This document shows, one piece after another, positions 35,415 to 44,407 of a stretch of DNA of 64,000 nucleotides. The stretch is from contig JHVO01000016.1 in the NCBI GenBank assembly GCA_000620185.1, positions 1-64,000 of the forward strand, read 5' to 3'. Below the pieces are notes generated by a model. The model saw only the letters and a list, made by a program, of their open reading frames with translations. It did no database searches and was not told the origin of the DNA. Each line of letters starts with the position of its first letter. The stretch's first letter is position 1. Source of the stretch: Geodermatophilaceae bacterium URHB0062 (GTDB lineage: Bacteria > Actinomycetota > Actinomycetes > Mycobacteriales > Geodermatophilaceae). A program made the position numbers and the translations under genes.

Positions 35415-35560
35415 TCAGGTGGCCGCCGCCGTCGGAACGCGCAGGGCGCTCGCCGCACGGGCCGCCGCCAGCGTGCCCACGGGGTTGGTGACCGTCCCGA
35501 CCTCCTCCACCGTCACCTCGACGACGTCCCCGTCGAGGAGGGTGAACCACCCGGAGAATG
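35415..35560 (-). pseudogene. C-terminal remnant of a fumarylacetoacetate hydrolase-family gene
   Basis: On the minus strand the last 45 or so codons before a stop at 35415 read GWFTLLDGDVVEVTVEEVG then TVTNPVGT, the closing block of FAH-family proteins (typically L-x-GDVVEVEVEGIGTLxNPV). Nothing recognisable as FAH lies upstream, where the glycerate kinase gene begins on the other strand. I read it as a decayed remnant; a chance match is possible. Confidence 0.45.
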
Positions 35561-35636
35561 GGCGTGAGCACCCCGACGGGGGCGGATCGCCGACGAGCAG
35601 GACCACGGTGCGCACGACGAGGTGGCAGGGGGAGCG

Positions 35637-36653
35637 ATGAGCAGGCTGCTCGCGGCACCCGACAAGTTCCGCGGTTCCGCCTCGGCCCCCGAGGTGGCCG
35701 GCGCGGTGGCCGCCGCTGCGGCGGCGGCCGGGTGGTCCTGCGTCCGGCTGCCCCTGGCCGACGGCGGCGAGGGCACGCTCGACGCGTTCGGCGGCGGCAA
35801 CCGGAGGACGTCCGTGACCGGTCCCCACGGCCGGCCGGTCGAGGCCGCCTGGCGGATGGGGGACGACGGCGTCGCGGTCGTGGAGATGGCGCTCGCGTCC
35901 GGCCTCGTCCTGGCGGGCGGCGCCGAGGGCAACGACCCGGTGGCCGCGACCACCCGGGGCACCGGCGAGCTGATCGCCGCCGCGCTCGACGAGGGCGCGC
36001 GTCTCGTCGTCGTCAGCCTGGGCGGCTCGGCCACGACCGACGGCGGCCTGGGCGCGGTCGACGTCCTGGCGCCGTACGCGCCCTTCGACGGCCGGGACGG
36101 GCGCGCCGAGGTGCTCGTGGCCTGCGACGTCCGGACACCGTTCGTGGACGCGGCCGCCGTCTTCGGCCCGCAGAAGGGGGCGACCGCCGCCGAGGTGACG
36201 CAGCTGACCGACCGGTTGCGGCGCCTCGTGGGCGTCTACCTCGAGCGGTTCGGCGTCGACGTCAGCGCGATCGAGGGCGCCGGTGCCGCCGGCGGGCTGG
36301 GCGGCGGCCTGGCCGCGCTCGGCGCGCGGCTGACCGCCGGCTTCCCGCTGATCGCCGAGCACACCGGCCTGGAGGCCGCGGTGGCCGCGGCCGACGCGGT
36401 GGTCACCGGCGAGGGCAGGCTGGATCCCGAGTCGTTCAATGGCAAGGTCGTCGGTGGCGTGGTCGAGATCGCGGCGCGGCACGGTGTGCCGGTCCTGGTG
36501 GTCGCCGGCGCGGTGGACGCGGAGGTCGCCGGGCGGGTGCCGAGCGTGGCCCTGCGCGACGAGTTCGGTGAGGAGGCATCCTGGCGGGACCCGCTGGGGT
36601 GCGTGACACGGGCCACGACGGAGTGGATCCGACGGGAGTGGACAGCACAGTGA
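35637..36653 (+). CDS. glxK: Glycerate kinase (GlxK/GarK family)
   Basis: 338-aa kinase converting D-glycerate and ATP to a phosphoglycerate. Family blocks: AAPDKFRGSASAPEVA at the N terminus, PLADGGEGTLDAF, VVSLGGSATTDGGLG, FGPQKGA, and VTGEGRLDPESFNGKVVGGV. ATG 35637 follows AGGGGGA. It overlaps the glycolate oxidase gene by four bases. Together with that gene it fits the use of glycolate and glyoxylate, which uric acid degradation also feeds. Confidence 0.92.
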   Translation: MSRLLAAPDKFRGSASAPEVAGAVAAAAAAAGWSCVRLPLADGGEGTLDAFGGGNRRTSVTGPHGRPVEAAWRMGDDGVAVVEMALASGLVLAGGAEGNDPVAATTRGTGELIAAALDEGARLVVVSLGGSATTDGGLGAVDVLAPYAPFDGRDGRAEVLVACDVRTPFVDAAAVFGPQKGATAAEVTQLTDRLRRLVGVYLERFGVDVSAIEGAGAAGGLGGGLAALGARLTAGFPLIAEHTGLEAAVAAADAVVTGEGRLDPESFNGKVVGGVVEIAARHGVPVLVVAGAVDAEVAGRVPSVALRDEFGEEASWRDPLGCVTRATTEWIRREWTAQ

Positions 36654-38017
36654 GCACACCGATCGAGGAGCTGGCGGCGGCGCTGCCGGACGGCGTCGTC
36701 GTCACCGACGCGGCGAGCACCGACACCTACCGGAGCGACAGCGCGAGCTTCTGCCCCGCGGGCGTCCCGCTCGGGGTCGCCCGGCCCGCCAGCACCGACC
36801 AGGTGCAGACCGTGCTGCGGTGGGCCACGCGGCACCGGGTGCCGGTCGTGCCGCAGGGCGCCCGCACCGGCCTGTCCGGAGCCGCGAACGCCGTGGACGG
36901 CGCGCTGATGCTCTCGATGCTCGGCATGAACCGGATCCTCCGGATCGACGAGATCGACCAGGTCGCGATCGTCGAGCCGGGCGTGATCAACGCGGACCTG
37001 TCCCGGGCGGTTGCCGAGGTCGGGCTCTTCTACCCGCCGGACCCGTCCTCGTGGGAGCTCTCCACGATCGGCGGCAACCTGGCCACCAACGCAGGCGGCC
37101 TGTGCTGCGTGAAATACGGCGTCACCGCGGACTTCGTCCGCGGCCTGCAGGTCGTGCTCGCCGGCGGCGAGGTCGTCCGCGTGGGCCGCAGGACGGCCAA
37201 GGGGGTCGCCGGCTACGACCTGACCCGGCTGATGGTGGGCTCGGAGGGCACACTCGGCGTGATCACCGAGGCGACGCTGGCCCTGCGACCGGCGCCGGAG
37301 CCGGCGCTCACCATGGCGGCGATCTTCGCCACGGCCGCCGACGCGATGACCGCGGTCGCCCGCATCATGGCGTCGGGCATGCGCCCGTCGATGATGGAGT
37401 TCCTGGACAAGGCCACGATCCGGGCGATCCAGGCGTACCGCGACATGGGGCTGCCCGAGGACGCGGAGGCGATGCTCATCGCCCAGTCCGACCGCGGCCC
37501 GCTGGCGCCCGCCGACGTCGCCGCCATGGGTGCCATCTGCCAGGAGCAGGGCGCCGTCGAGGTGGCCGTCGCGGAGGACGCGGCCGAGTCGGCGATGCTC
37601 ACCGAGGCCCGGCGGATGGTGAGCCCGGCGGTCGACGCGCTCGGTGCCACCCTCGTCGACGACGTCGCCGTCCCCCGGGCGCGGCTGGTGGACCTGCTGG
37701 CCGGGATGGAGAAGATCGCGGCGGACACGGGCACCCTCGTCCTCTGCCCGGGGCACATCGGTGACGGCAACATGCACCCGACCGTGGTCTTCGACCGCGG
37801 GAACGCGGACGCCGCGGCACGGGCGCAGCTGGCGTTCGACTCGATCATGAAGCTGGCACTGGAGCTCGATGGCACCATCACCGGCGAGCACGGGGTGGGC
37901 CTGCTCAAGCGGTCGTGGCTGCGCGAGGAGCTGGGCGAGACGTCGTACAGGCTGCAGCAGAGCATCAAGGCCGTCTTCGACCCGCTCGGCATCCTCAACC
38001 CCGGCAAGGTCCTCTGA
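36650..38017 (+). CDS. glcD: FAD-linked 2-hydroxyacid oxidase (GlcD-like)
   Basis: 455-aa flavoprotein oxidising glycolate or D-lactate. The FAD_binding_4 domain shows VPVVPQGARTGLSGAANA and DPSSWELSTIGGNLATNAGG. The C-terminal domain ends with CPGHIGDGNMHPT and GTITGEHGVGLLKRSWLREELG, the usual metal and substrate region. No GlcE or GlcF follows, so it is probably the single-subunit type. GTG at 36650 overlaps the glycerate kinase stop. Confidence 0.9.
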   Translation: MSTPIEELAAALPDGVVVTDAASTDTYRSDSASFCPAGVPLGVARPASTDQVQTVLRWATRHRVPVVPQGARTGLSGAANAVDGALMLSMLGMNRILRIDEIDQVAIVEPGVINADLSRAVAEVGLFYPPDPSSWELSTIGGNLATNAGGLCCVKYGVTADFVRGLQVVLAGGEVVRVGRRTAKGVAGYDLTRLMVGSEGTLGVITEATLALRPAPEPALTMAAIFATAADAMTAVARIMASGMRPSMMEFLDKATIRAIQAYRDMGLPEDAEAMLIAQSDRGPLAPADVAAMGAICQEQGAVEVAVAEDAAESAMLTEARRMVSPAVDALGATLVDDVAVPRARLVDLLAGMEKIAADTGTLVLCPGHIGDGNMHPTVVFDRGNADAAARAQLAFDSIMKLALELDGTITGEHGVGLLKRSWLREELGETSYRLQQSIKAVFDPLGILNPGKVL

Positions 38018-38058
38018 CCGCACCGCCAGCAGCAGCCCAGCATGAGCGAGGAGCAGGA

Positions 38059-40383
38059 ATGAGCCTGACGGCAACGGAGCCGGGGCAGAACATCGAGCGC
38101 GAGGCCGCGTTGCGGGAGATCGAGCGGCGGGTGCTCTGGCTGGCGACGGCGATCGTCGACTCCGCCAACCGCCTGCGCCCCAACCCGACGGGCCTCAAGG
38201 TCGGCGGCCACCAGGCGTCCAGCGCCTCGATGGTGACGATCATGACCGCCCTGTGGCTCGAGCAGCTCGGCGCCGACGACCGCGTCTCGGTCAAGCCGCA
38301 CGCGTCGCCCGTGCTGCAGGCGCTCGAGTACCTGCTCGGCCAGCTCGACGCCGAGTACCTGCCGACCCTGCGGGAGTTCGGCGGGCTGCAGAGCTATCCG
38401 AGCCGGCTCAAGGACCCGGTACCGGCCGACTACTCGACCGGCTCCGTGGGCATCGGCGCGACCGCACCCATCTGGGGCGCCCTGGCCCGCCGGTACGTCG
38501 ACACGCACTTCGGCGCGGGCGGCGCCGGCCGGCAGTGGTCGCTCGTCGGTGACGCGGAGCTCGACGAGGGCGCCGTCTGGGAGGCCGTGCTCGACCCCAT
38601 GGTCGCGGAGCTCGGTGAGGTCGTGTGGGTGGTCGACCTCAACCGGCAGTCGCTCGACCGCGTCGTCCCGATGATGGGCGCGACCCGGCTGCACGGCATG
38701 TTCACCGCCGCCGGTTGGCAGGTGCTCACGGTGAAGTACGGCCGGCTGCTCGAGGAGCTGTTCGCCCGGCCCGGCGGCGAGCACCTGCGGGACCGCATCG
38801 ACGAGATGACGAACCCCGAGTACCAGCGGATGCTGCGGCGCTCCCCCGCCGAGCTCCGGGCGATGCTGCCCGGTGAGGGCCCGGGCGCGGCCTCGATCGC
38901 CGAGCTGATCGCCGACGTGCCGGACGACGACCTGCGGGCCGCCGTCCGCAACCTCGGCGGGCACGACCTCGGTGCGCTGCGGGCGGCGTTCGACCAGATC
39001 GACGACACGCGACCGACCGTCGTCCTCGCGTACACGCTCAAGGGCTACGGCCTGGCCACCGAGGGTCATCCGCAGAACCACTCCGCACTGCTCACCGAGG
39101 CCCAGATCGGGCAGCTGGCCGGTGACCTGGGGGTCGACCCGGCCGACCCGTGGGCCACGTTCCCGGCCGGCAGCGCGCCGGCCCGGCTGCTCGCCGAGGC
39201 CGCGGACCGGCTGCGGCACCCCCAGCAGCCGCCGGCCGCGCCGCCCGCCGTGCCGGCGGACCTCGGCCGCACGCCGTCGGGCACCGCCACCACCCAGGCG
39301 GCGCTGGGGCGCACCCTGCTCGACCTCAACCGCGCGGCACCCGAGGCGGGCGCCCGTGTCGTCACGGTCAGCCCGGACGTCAGCTCGAGCACCAACCTCG
39401 GCGGATGGGTCAACAAGGTGGGCGTGTGGTCGTCGGACGAGCGCAACGACTGGTTCGCCGACGACAACGAGACGATCCTGCACTGGCGCGAGCGGCCCAG
39501 CGGCCAGCACGTGGAACTGGGCATCGCCGAGACGAACCTGGTCGGGCTGATGGGCGAGCTCGGTGCCACGTGGAACCGGTGGGGTCAGCCGCTGCTGCCG
39601 ATCGGGGTCATGTACGACCCCTTCGTCGAGCGGGCCCTCGAGCCGTGGTCGTTCGGCATGTACGCCGGCGGGCAGTCGATCCTGGTCGGGACGCCGTCCG
39701 GGGTCACGCTGGCGCCCGAGGGTGGCGCGCACCAGTCCATCAAGACGCCGTCCATCGGGCTCGAGCAGCCGAACTGCACCACCTACGAGCCGGCGTTCGC
39801 GCTGGACACCGAATGGTGCCTGCTCGCGTCGCTGGCCCGGCTGGGGCGACCCGACGGGGGCTCGGCGTACCTGCGGCTGTCCACGCGCCCGGTGGACCAG
39901 ACGCTGGCCGCCGTCCCGACCGATCCCGCCGCCCGCGAACGGCGCCGTCGCCAGGTGGTCGCCGGCGCCTACGCGCTGCGCCGTTCCGCCCGGCCCACGG
40001 TCACCCTCGTGACCATGGGCGCGCTGGTGACCGAGACGCTGTCGGCCGCCGACCGGCTGGAGGGGCTCGGCGTCGGTGCCGACGTCGTCTGCGTGACCAG
40101 CCCCGGCCTGCTGTTCCGGGCAGTGCAGGCTCGGCGCGGGCTCGACGACGCCGAGAGCTGGATCCTCGACACGGTCTTCCCCGCCGACCGGGCCACGCCG
40201 ATGGTCACCGTGCTCGACGGGCACCCGCACACGCTGGCGTTCCTCACCGGCGTCAACGTCGTGCGCGGCACGGACCTCGGTGTCACGCGGTTCGGGCAGA
40301 GCGGCGATCTGGAGAGCGTCTACCGGTATCACGGCCTGGACGCCGACACGATCCTCGGCGCCGCGCTCGATCTGGTCGACTGA
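38059..40383 (+). CDS. Transketolase/pyruvate dehydrogenase E1-like thiamine diphosphate enzyme
   Basis: 775-aa ThDP enzyme with the domain order of homodimeric E1 (AceE) proteins. N-terminal ThDP domain: GGHQASSAS, STGSVGIGATAPIWG, the ThDP/Mg motif GDAELDEGAVWEA...VVDLNRQSLDR. A pyrimidine-binding domain follows with HVELGIAETNLVGLMGELG. It is shorter than AceE (about 890 aa), and no E2 or E3 gene is near. It lies 41 nt after the glycolate oxidase gene in the same operon, with a GGAGCAGG-type ribosome binding site. It may act on glyoxylate-derived or 2-oxoacid substrates rather than in a classic dehydrogenase complex. Confidence 0.8.
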   Translation: MSLTATEPGQNIEREAALREIERRVLWLATAIVDSANRLRPNPTGLKVGGHQASSASMVTIMTALWLEQLGADDRVSVKPHASPVLQALEYLLGQLDAEYLPTLREFGGLQSYPSRLKDPVPADYSTGSVGIGATAPIWGALARRYVDTHFGAGGAGRQWSLVGDAELDEGAVWEAVLDPMVAELGEVVWVVDLNRQSLDRVVPMMGATRLHGMFTAAGWQVLTVKYGRLLEELFARPGGEHLRDRIDEMTNPEYQRMLRRSPAELRAMLPGEGPGAASIAELIADVPDDDLRAAVRNLGGHDLGALRAAFDQIDDTRPTVVLAYTLKGYGLATEGHPQNHSALLTEAQIGQLAGDLGVDPADPWATFPAGSAPARLLAEAADRLRHPQQPPAAPPAVPADLGRTPSGTATTQAALGRTLLDLNRAAPEAGARVVTVSPDVSSSTNLGGWVNKVGVWSSDERNDWFADDNETILHWRERPSGQHVELGIAETNLVGLMGELGATWNRWGQPLLPIGVMYDPFVERALEPWSFGMYAGGQSILVGTPSGVTLAPEGGAHQSIKTPSIGLEQPNCTTYEPAFALDTEWCLLASLARLGRPDGGSAYLRLSTRPVDQTLAAVPTDPAARERRRRQVVAGAYALRRSARPTVTLVTMGALVTETLSAADRLEGLGVGADVVCVTSPGLLFRAVQARRGLDDAESWILDTVFPADRATPMVTVLDGHPHTLAFLTGVNVVRGTDLGVTRFGQSGDLESVYRYHGLDADTILGAALDLVD

Positions 40384-40419
40384 GCGCGGCGACCGGAATC
40401 GGCGGCCCGCCTGCGCCGG

Positions 40420-40929
40420 TCAGCGGTTCTCGGCGATGTACTCCTCGGGGTCCTTGTCCTGCGCCGGGATGCCGGCGTAGTGCTTCGCCTCGTACGTGAG
40501 GAACTGCACCGCGATGTCGTGACGGGTCTGCAGGTCGGCGTGGTGGCGGAAGTCCAGGAGGTCCTCCCGCTCCTCCTCGGCCATGTGGTCGTCGTTGGCC
40601 TTGCGCGCCTCCCAGACCGCGGTCCACCACTCCTCCGAGCCGACCTGGGGCCCGTCGGCGGCCCGTACGGCGTCCCGGATCTCGTTGTGGTCCTTGATCG
40701 CGTCCTCGACCTCGTCATCCACGTCGCCCTCGGGATTGCCCTTCCCCAACTTCAGCAGCCGCGGGTAGAAGAACTTCTCCTCCGCCTCGGCGTGCACCTC
40801 GAGGAGGACGGCGAGCCGGGCCCACACCGCACCCAGGGCCTCGGTGTCGTCCCGTGGCATCTCGTCGAGCAGGGCGAACATCCGTCGCTGCTCGTGGTGC
40901 TGATGGAGGATGACCTCGGTGATGTCCAT
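40420..40929 (-). CDS. Hemerythrin domain protein
   Basis: 169-aa protein with the HHE iron-binding pattern: ILHQHHEQRRMF near the N terminus, LEVHAEAEEKFFYP, IKDHNEIRDAV, and later DDHMAEEEREDLLDFRHH. It probably binds a di-iron centre and senses or buffers O2, NO or redox state. Single gene, converging with the transketolase-like gene. Confidence 0.88.
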   Translation of the reverse strand: MDITEVILHQHHEQRRMFALLDEMPRDDTEALGAVWARLAVLLEVHAEAEEKFFYPRLLKLGKGNPEGDVDDEVEDAIKDHNEIRDAVRAADGPQVGSEEWWTAVWEARKANDDHMAEEEREDLLDFRHHADLQTRHDIAVQFLTYEAKHYAGIPAQDKDPEEYIAENR

Positions 40930-40995
40930 GCCGACATCCTCGGCGCGGCGCTCGACCTCGTCGACTCACGGCGGGAGGGACTGCGGACGCGACAG

Positions 40996-41021
40996 CGCCC
41001 TCACGCCGGAACGGGAGGGCG
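40996..41021 (-). terminator. Probable terminator of the 41.1-kb gene
   Basis: Stem CGCCCTC / GAGGGCG with a 12-nt loop, about 80 nt beyond the stop of the gene ending at 41098. Confidence 0.45.
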
Positions 41022-41097
41022 GGGCGGGTGCGGGAGGCGTCCGAAGAGACCCGGGCCGCGCCCGCTGATACACCGACCGCGCGGTGCCGACGCGCGC

Positions 41098-42210
41098 CTA
41101 CGGCGACGGGTGCGACGGCTCCAGGTCCCGCGCGGTGAGCAGGATCGGCGCGAGCTCCGCCCGCGCGAACTCGAGTTCCTCAGACGACGGGTTGCCCTCG
41201 GCGAACCACCGCTCCGCCTCGTCGTGCACCAGCAGGGTCACGCGGTCGTCCACCGGTCGGCGCGCGAAGGCGGTCAGCGGTCCGATGGCCTCGAGGGCCT
41301 TCCTGGACAGCAGCTGAAGACCGAAGGCGTCGTACGTGCGCGGGCCCACCAGTCGGCGGAGGCGCCGCAGCTGACCGGCCCGCATGTCCGGGAGCGGGGG
41401 CCAGGCCCACTGGAGCAGCGTGGGCACGTCCGGGAGCGACCTCGTGGTGCGAAAGGCGAACGCGTGGTCCACGTGGGGTGCGGCGGCCCGCATCAGCGCG
41501 CCGGCCTCCGCGAAGGCCGCCTCCGGCGCTTCGAAGCCCTCCCCGGAGCCGAACAGGAGGACGACCTGCCCGTCGGGCGTCGCGATCACCTGGCGGGCGG
41601 TCCGCGGCCAGTCGACGGACGTGACCACGGACGACACGTGCGGGTCCTCCCGGCCCGAGCGCAGCAGGGCGGCCCACTGCGCCGGCTCCGCGCGCAGGCT
41701 CGTCACCCCGAGCCGGACGAAGTGCGCGCCGCCCGGAACGAGGCACCATTCGAGAGCCTGCCGGAGGACGGCGTCGAGCGCCTCCGGGACGACGTCCTCC
41801 CTGGTGGGATGTGCGGCCACGGCCGGCGTCTCGGTGATCCGCGGGCTGAGCACCACGGCCGTGGCGAAGTAGTCGGTGCCCGGGCGGTCCACCGGCGAGT
41901 ACACGGGGCGGAAGGTGTCGATCACGCCTCGGCCGATGCTGTCGGGCAGCCGCGCCGCGAGATCCGTGAGAAAGGTCTCCAGCGCCGCGCCGGATTCGGC
42001 GAAGCTGACGTAGAGGACGACGGCCCCCGGCACCGGCATGGGGGGCCACGTGCTCACCGGTTCACCGCCGACCTGTTCCGGGATCGCCTCCCGCACGGCC
42101 TCGGCGAGCACGTCGACCGGAACGCCGGCGCGCAGGCGCAGGTGGACGCTGTCGGAGTTGTTGCGCAACGTCCGCAGGATCGGCGCCACCTGGATGCGCA
42201 TCTCGGCCAC
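41098..42210 (-). CDS. Protein of unknown function
   Basis: 370-aa soluble protein that I do not recognise. It has no signal peptide or membrane segment. The sequence looks like two alpha/beta halves, with internal blocks AVVLYVSFAESGAALETFLTDL and VRLGVTSLRAEPAQWAALLRSG, and a Trp/Pro-rich middle (LQWAWPPLPDM). It starts 118 bp from hyuA in the opposite direction, so both promoters share one region with a TTGCG/CGCAA palindrome. It may be a stand-alone actinobacterial family; no function is proposed. Confidence 0.7.
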   Translation of the reverse strand: MAEMRIQVAPILRTLRNNSDSVHLRLRAGVPVDVLAEAVREAIPEQVGGEPVSTWPPMPVPGAVVLYVSFAESGAALETFLTDLAARLPDSIGRGVIDTFRPVYSPVDRPGTDYFATAVVLSPRITETPAVAAHPTREDVVPEALDAVLRQALEWCLVPGGAHFVRLGVTSLRAEPAQWAALLRSGREDPHVSSVVTSVDWPRTARQVIATPDGQVVLLFGSGEGFEAPEAAFAEAGALMRAAAPHVDHAFAFRTTRSLPDVPTLLQWAWPPLPDMRAGQLRRLRRLVGPRTYDAFGLQLLSRKALEAIGPLTAFARRPVDDRVTLLVHDEAERWFAEGNPSSEELEFARAELAPILLTARDLEPSHPSP

Positions 42211-42234
42211 GGAGGAGACCGTGACACGAGACCG

Positions 42235-42247
42235 TTGCGTATCGCAA
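42235..42247. promoter_or_regulatory. Palindrome in the divergent region before hyuA
   Basis: TTGCG-TAT-CGCAA lies 24 nt upstream of the unknown gene's start and about 80 nt upstream of hyuA. It could be an operator for either gene; no regulator is evident. Confidence 0.35.
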
Positions 42248-42291
42248 GCAAGTCATCACGTTGAGTAGTGACGGCCGCTTGCTCCCGGCGC

Positions 42292-42321
42292 TTCCGGACC
42301 GGGTATCTCAGCGCTAAGGTT
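42292..42321 (+). promoter_or_regulatory. hyuA promoter with operator site C
   Basis: Possible -35 TTCCGG (42292-42297), 17-nt spacer, -10 TAAGGT (42315-42320), 8 nt, ATG of hyuA, suggesting a leaderless mRNA. The 7-4-7 motif TATCTCA-GCGC-TAAGGTT (42304-42321) overlaps the -10, as does the perfect palindrome before the NmrA gene. Confidence 0.5.
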
Positions 42322-42328
42322 TCTGCCC

Positions 42329-44407
42329 ATGAGCACCACCCGCCGGGTCCGCATCGGCATCGACACCGGGGGGACGTTCACCGACGTCGTCGCCGTGGAC
42401 GAGGAGACCGGCCGGACGACCACCACCAAGACGCCGTCCACGCCTGCCGATCCGGCCGAGGGCTTCCTCACCGGGGTCCGCAAGGTGCTCGGTGGCATGG
42501 GGCTGTCCGGCGACGCGATCACCGCGGTCAGCCACGGGACGACCGTCGCCACCAACCAGCTGCTCGAGGGCAAGCTCGACCGCATCGGGTTCATCACGAC
42601 CGAGGGCTACGAGTCCGTGCTCGAGATCGCCCGCCAGTCGGTGCCCGACGGCTACGGAAACAGCTACTTCTGGGTCAAGCCGCCACGGATCGTGCCCGCC
42701 GACCTGGTACGCACCGTGGGCGGGCGGCTCGACCACACCGGCGCGCGGGTGCGCCCGTTCTCCGAGGACGACGCCCGCGCCGCCGCGCGCTTCTTCCGGG
42801 ACGCCGGCATCTCCACCGTGGGCGTCTGCTTCCTGCACGCCTACGCGGACGACGCCCACGAGCGGGCGATGCTCGAGATCCTCCGCCAGGAGCACCCCGG
42901 CTGCGTGGTGTCGCTGAGCTCGCAGGTGCTGCGCGAGTACCGCGAGTACGAGCGCTCGGTCACGACGCTGGTGGACGCCGCGGTGAAGCCGAAGGTCGGG
43001 GCGTACGTCACCAACATCCGCACCCGGCTCGACGAGATCGCGCCCGGCGTGCCGTTCTACGTGATGAAGTCCAACGGTGGCGTGCTCAGCGCCCGCGAGG
43101 TCGTGCACCAGCCGATCACCACGATGCTGTCGGGCCCCGCGGCCGGGGCGCTGGGTGCGGCGCTGATCGCCGGCACCGCCGGGTTCGACCGCGTGCTCAC
43201 CTGCGACGGGGGCGGCACCTCCACGGACGTCACGGTCGTCATCGACGGCGAGCCGACCCTGACCACCGAGGGCTCGGTGGGCGAGTACCCCTCGAAGATC
43301 CCGATGATCGACGTCGTCACGGTCGGCGCCGGTGGCGGCTCGATCGCCTGGCTCTCACCGGAGGGCACGCTCAAGGTGGGGCCGCAGTCGGCGGGCGCCG
43401 ATCCCGGGCCGATGTGCTACCCCGACGGCGGCGATGCCCCGACGGTCACCGACGCGCACGTCGTCCTCGGCCGGATCCCACCGCACCTGCTCGGCGGTGA
43501 GATCCCGCTCTCGGTCGAGGCGGCGATCGACGGCCTCGCCGGGCTGGGCGCGAAGCTCGACCTCTCGCTGGAGCGCACGGCCACCGGCATCCTCGAGATC
43601 TCCGCGTGGAACCAGGCCAACGCGCTGCGGCAGGTCACGGTCGCCCGCGGCCTCGACGTCCGCGACTTCACGCTCACCACGTTCGGCGGCTCCGGCTCGC
43701 TGCTGGCCTGCCGGCTCATGGACATCCTCAACCTGCCGCGCACGCTCGTGCCGCCGAACCCCGGCAACGTCAGCGCCTTCGGGCTGCTGACCGTCGACGT
43801 CCGCAACGACTACGTGCAGACGGCGGTGGCCAAGCACGTCGAGCTCGACCTCGGCCGGATGCGGGCCGTCTTCGCCGACCTCGAGGGGCAGGCACGGACG
43901 GCGCTCGACGGCGAGGGCTTCGACCGCGGCAAGCAGCGCATGCAGCGCAGCGCCGACCTCCGCTACGTCGGGCAGGCCTTCGAGGTGCGGGTGCCGGTCA
44001 CCGACGGCGAACTCGACCGGGCGGCGGCCGAGGAGGTCGCCCAGGCCTTCCACGCCGCACACCGCCAGCTCTACGGCTACGACTTCGCCTCGGACCCGCG
44101 CCAGGCGGTGGAGTGGGTGAACCTCCGGGTCAGCGGGATCGGGCCGATCCGCCGTCCCGACCTGGTGGAACTGGAACCCCGGGACGGCGGGACGAACCGG
44201 GCCGTCACAGGGTCCCGCCGGGTGTTCTTCGACGCCTGGGTCGACACCCCCACGTACAACCGGCCCGACCTCGCCCCGGGCGACGTCGTGAGCGGTCCCG
44301 CGATCATCGAGGAGTTCGGCTCGACCGTGCCCGTCCACCCCGGCTTCGCCGCCACCGTCGATACCTACGGCAACCTGCTGCTCACTCGCGAGGAGGCGGC
44401 CCGGTGA
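42329..44407 (+). CDS. hyuA: Hydantoinase/oxoprolinase HyuA-type subunit
   Basis: 692-aa ATP-binding subunit of the hydantoinase/5-oxoprolinase/acetone carboxylase superfamily. The N-terminal actin-like fold begins RIGIDTGGTFTDVVAVDEETG; SHGTTVATNQLLEGK, the second phosphate block TCDGGGTSTDVTVV, GAGGGSIAWL and QSAGADPGPMCYPDGG follow. Such enzymes open lactam or imide rings using ATP, or activate carbonyl substrates. It overlaps hyuB by four bases. The presence of site C upstream suggests a link with the pyrimidine genes, for example opening a related cyclic ureide. Confidence 0.9.
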   Translation: MSTTRRVRIGIDTGGTFTDVVAVDEETGRTTTTKTPSTPADPAEGFLTGVRKVLGGMGLSGDAITAVSHGTTVATNQLLEGKLDRIGFITTEGYESVLEIARQSVPDGYGNSYFWVKPPRIVPADLVRTVGGRLDHTGARVRPFSEDDARAAARFFRDAGISTVGVCFLHAYADDAHERAMLEILRQEHPGCVVSLSSQVLREYREYERSVTTLVDAAVKPKVGAYVTNIRTRLDEIAPGVPFYVMKSNGGVLSAREVVHQPITTMLSGPAAGALGAALIAGTAGFDRVLTCDGGGTSTDVTVVIDGEPTLTTEGSVGEYPSKIPMIDVVTVGAGGGSIAWLSPEGTLKVGPQSAGADPGPMCYPDGGDAPTVTDAHVVLGRIPPHLLGGEIPLSVEAAIDGLAGLGAKLDLSLERTATGILEISAWNQANALRQVTVARGLDVRDFTLTTFGGSGSLLACRLMDILNLPRTLVPPNPGNVSAFGLLTVDVRNDYVQTAVAKHVELDLGRMRAVFADLEGQARTALDGEGFDRGKQRMQRSADLRYVGQAFEVRVPVTDGELDRAAAEEVAQAFHAAHRQLYGYDFASDPRQAVEWVNLRVSGIGPIRRPDLVELEPRDGGTNRAVTGSRRVFFDAWVDTPTYNRPDLAPGDVVSGPAIIEEFGSTVPVHPGFAATVDTYGNLLLTREEAAR

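Noticed and set aside
37213-40332. A 1039-codon minus-strand open frame across the glycolate oxidase and E1-like genes
   Set aside because: Antisense shadow of two well-supported genes; composition is a mirror of codon bias and no domain is visible.
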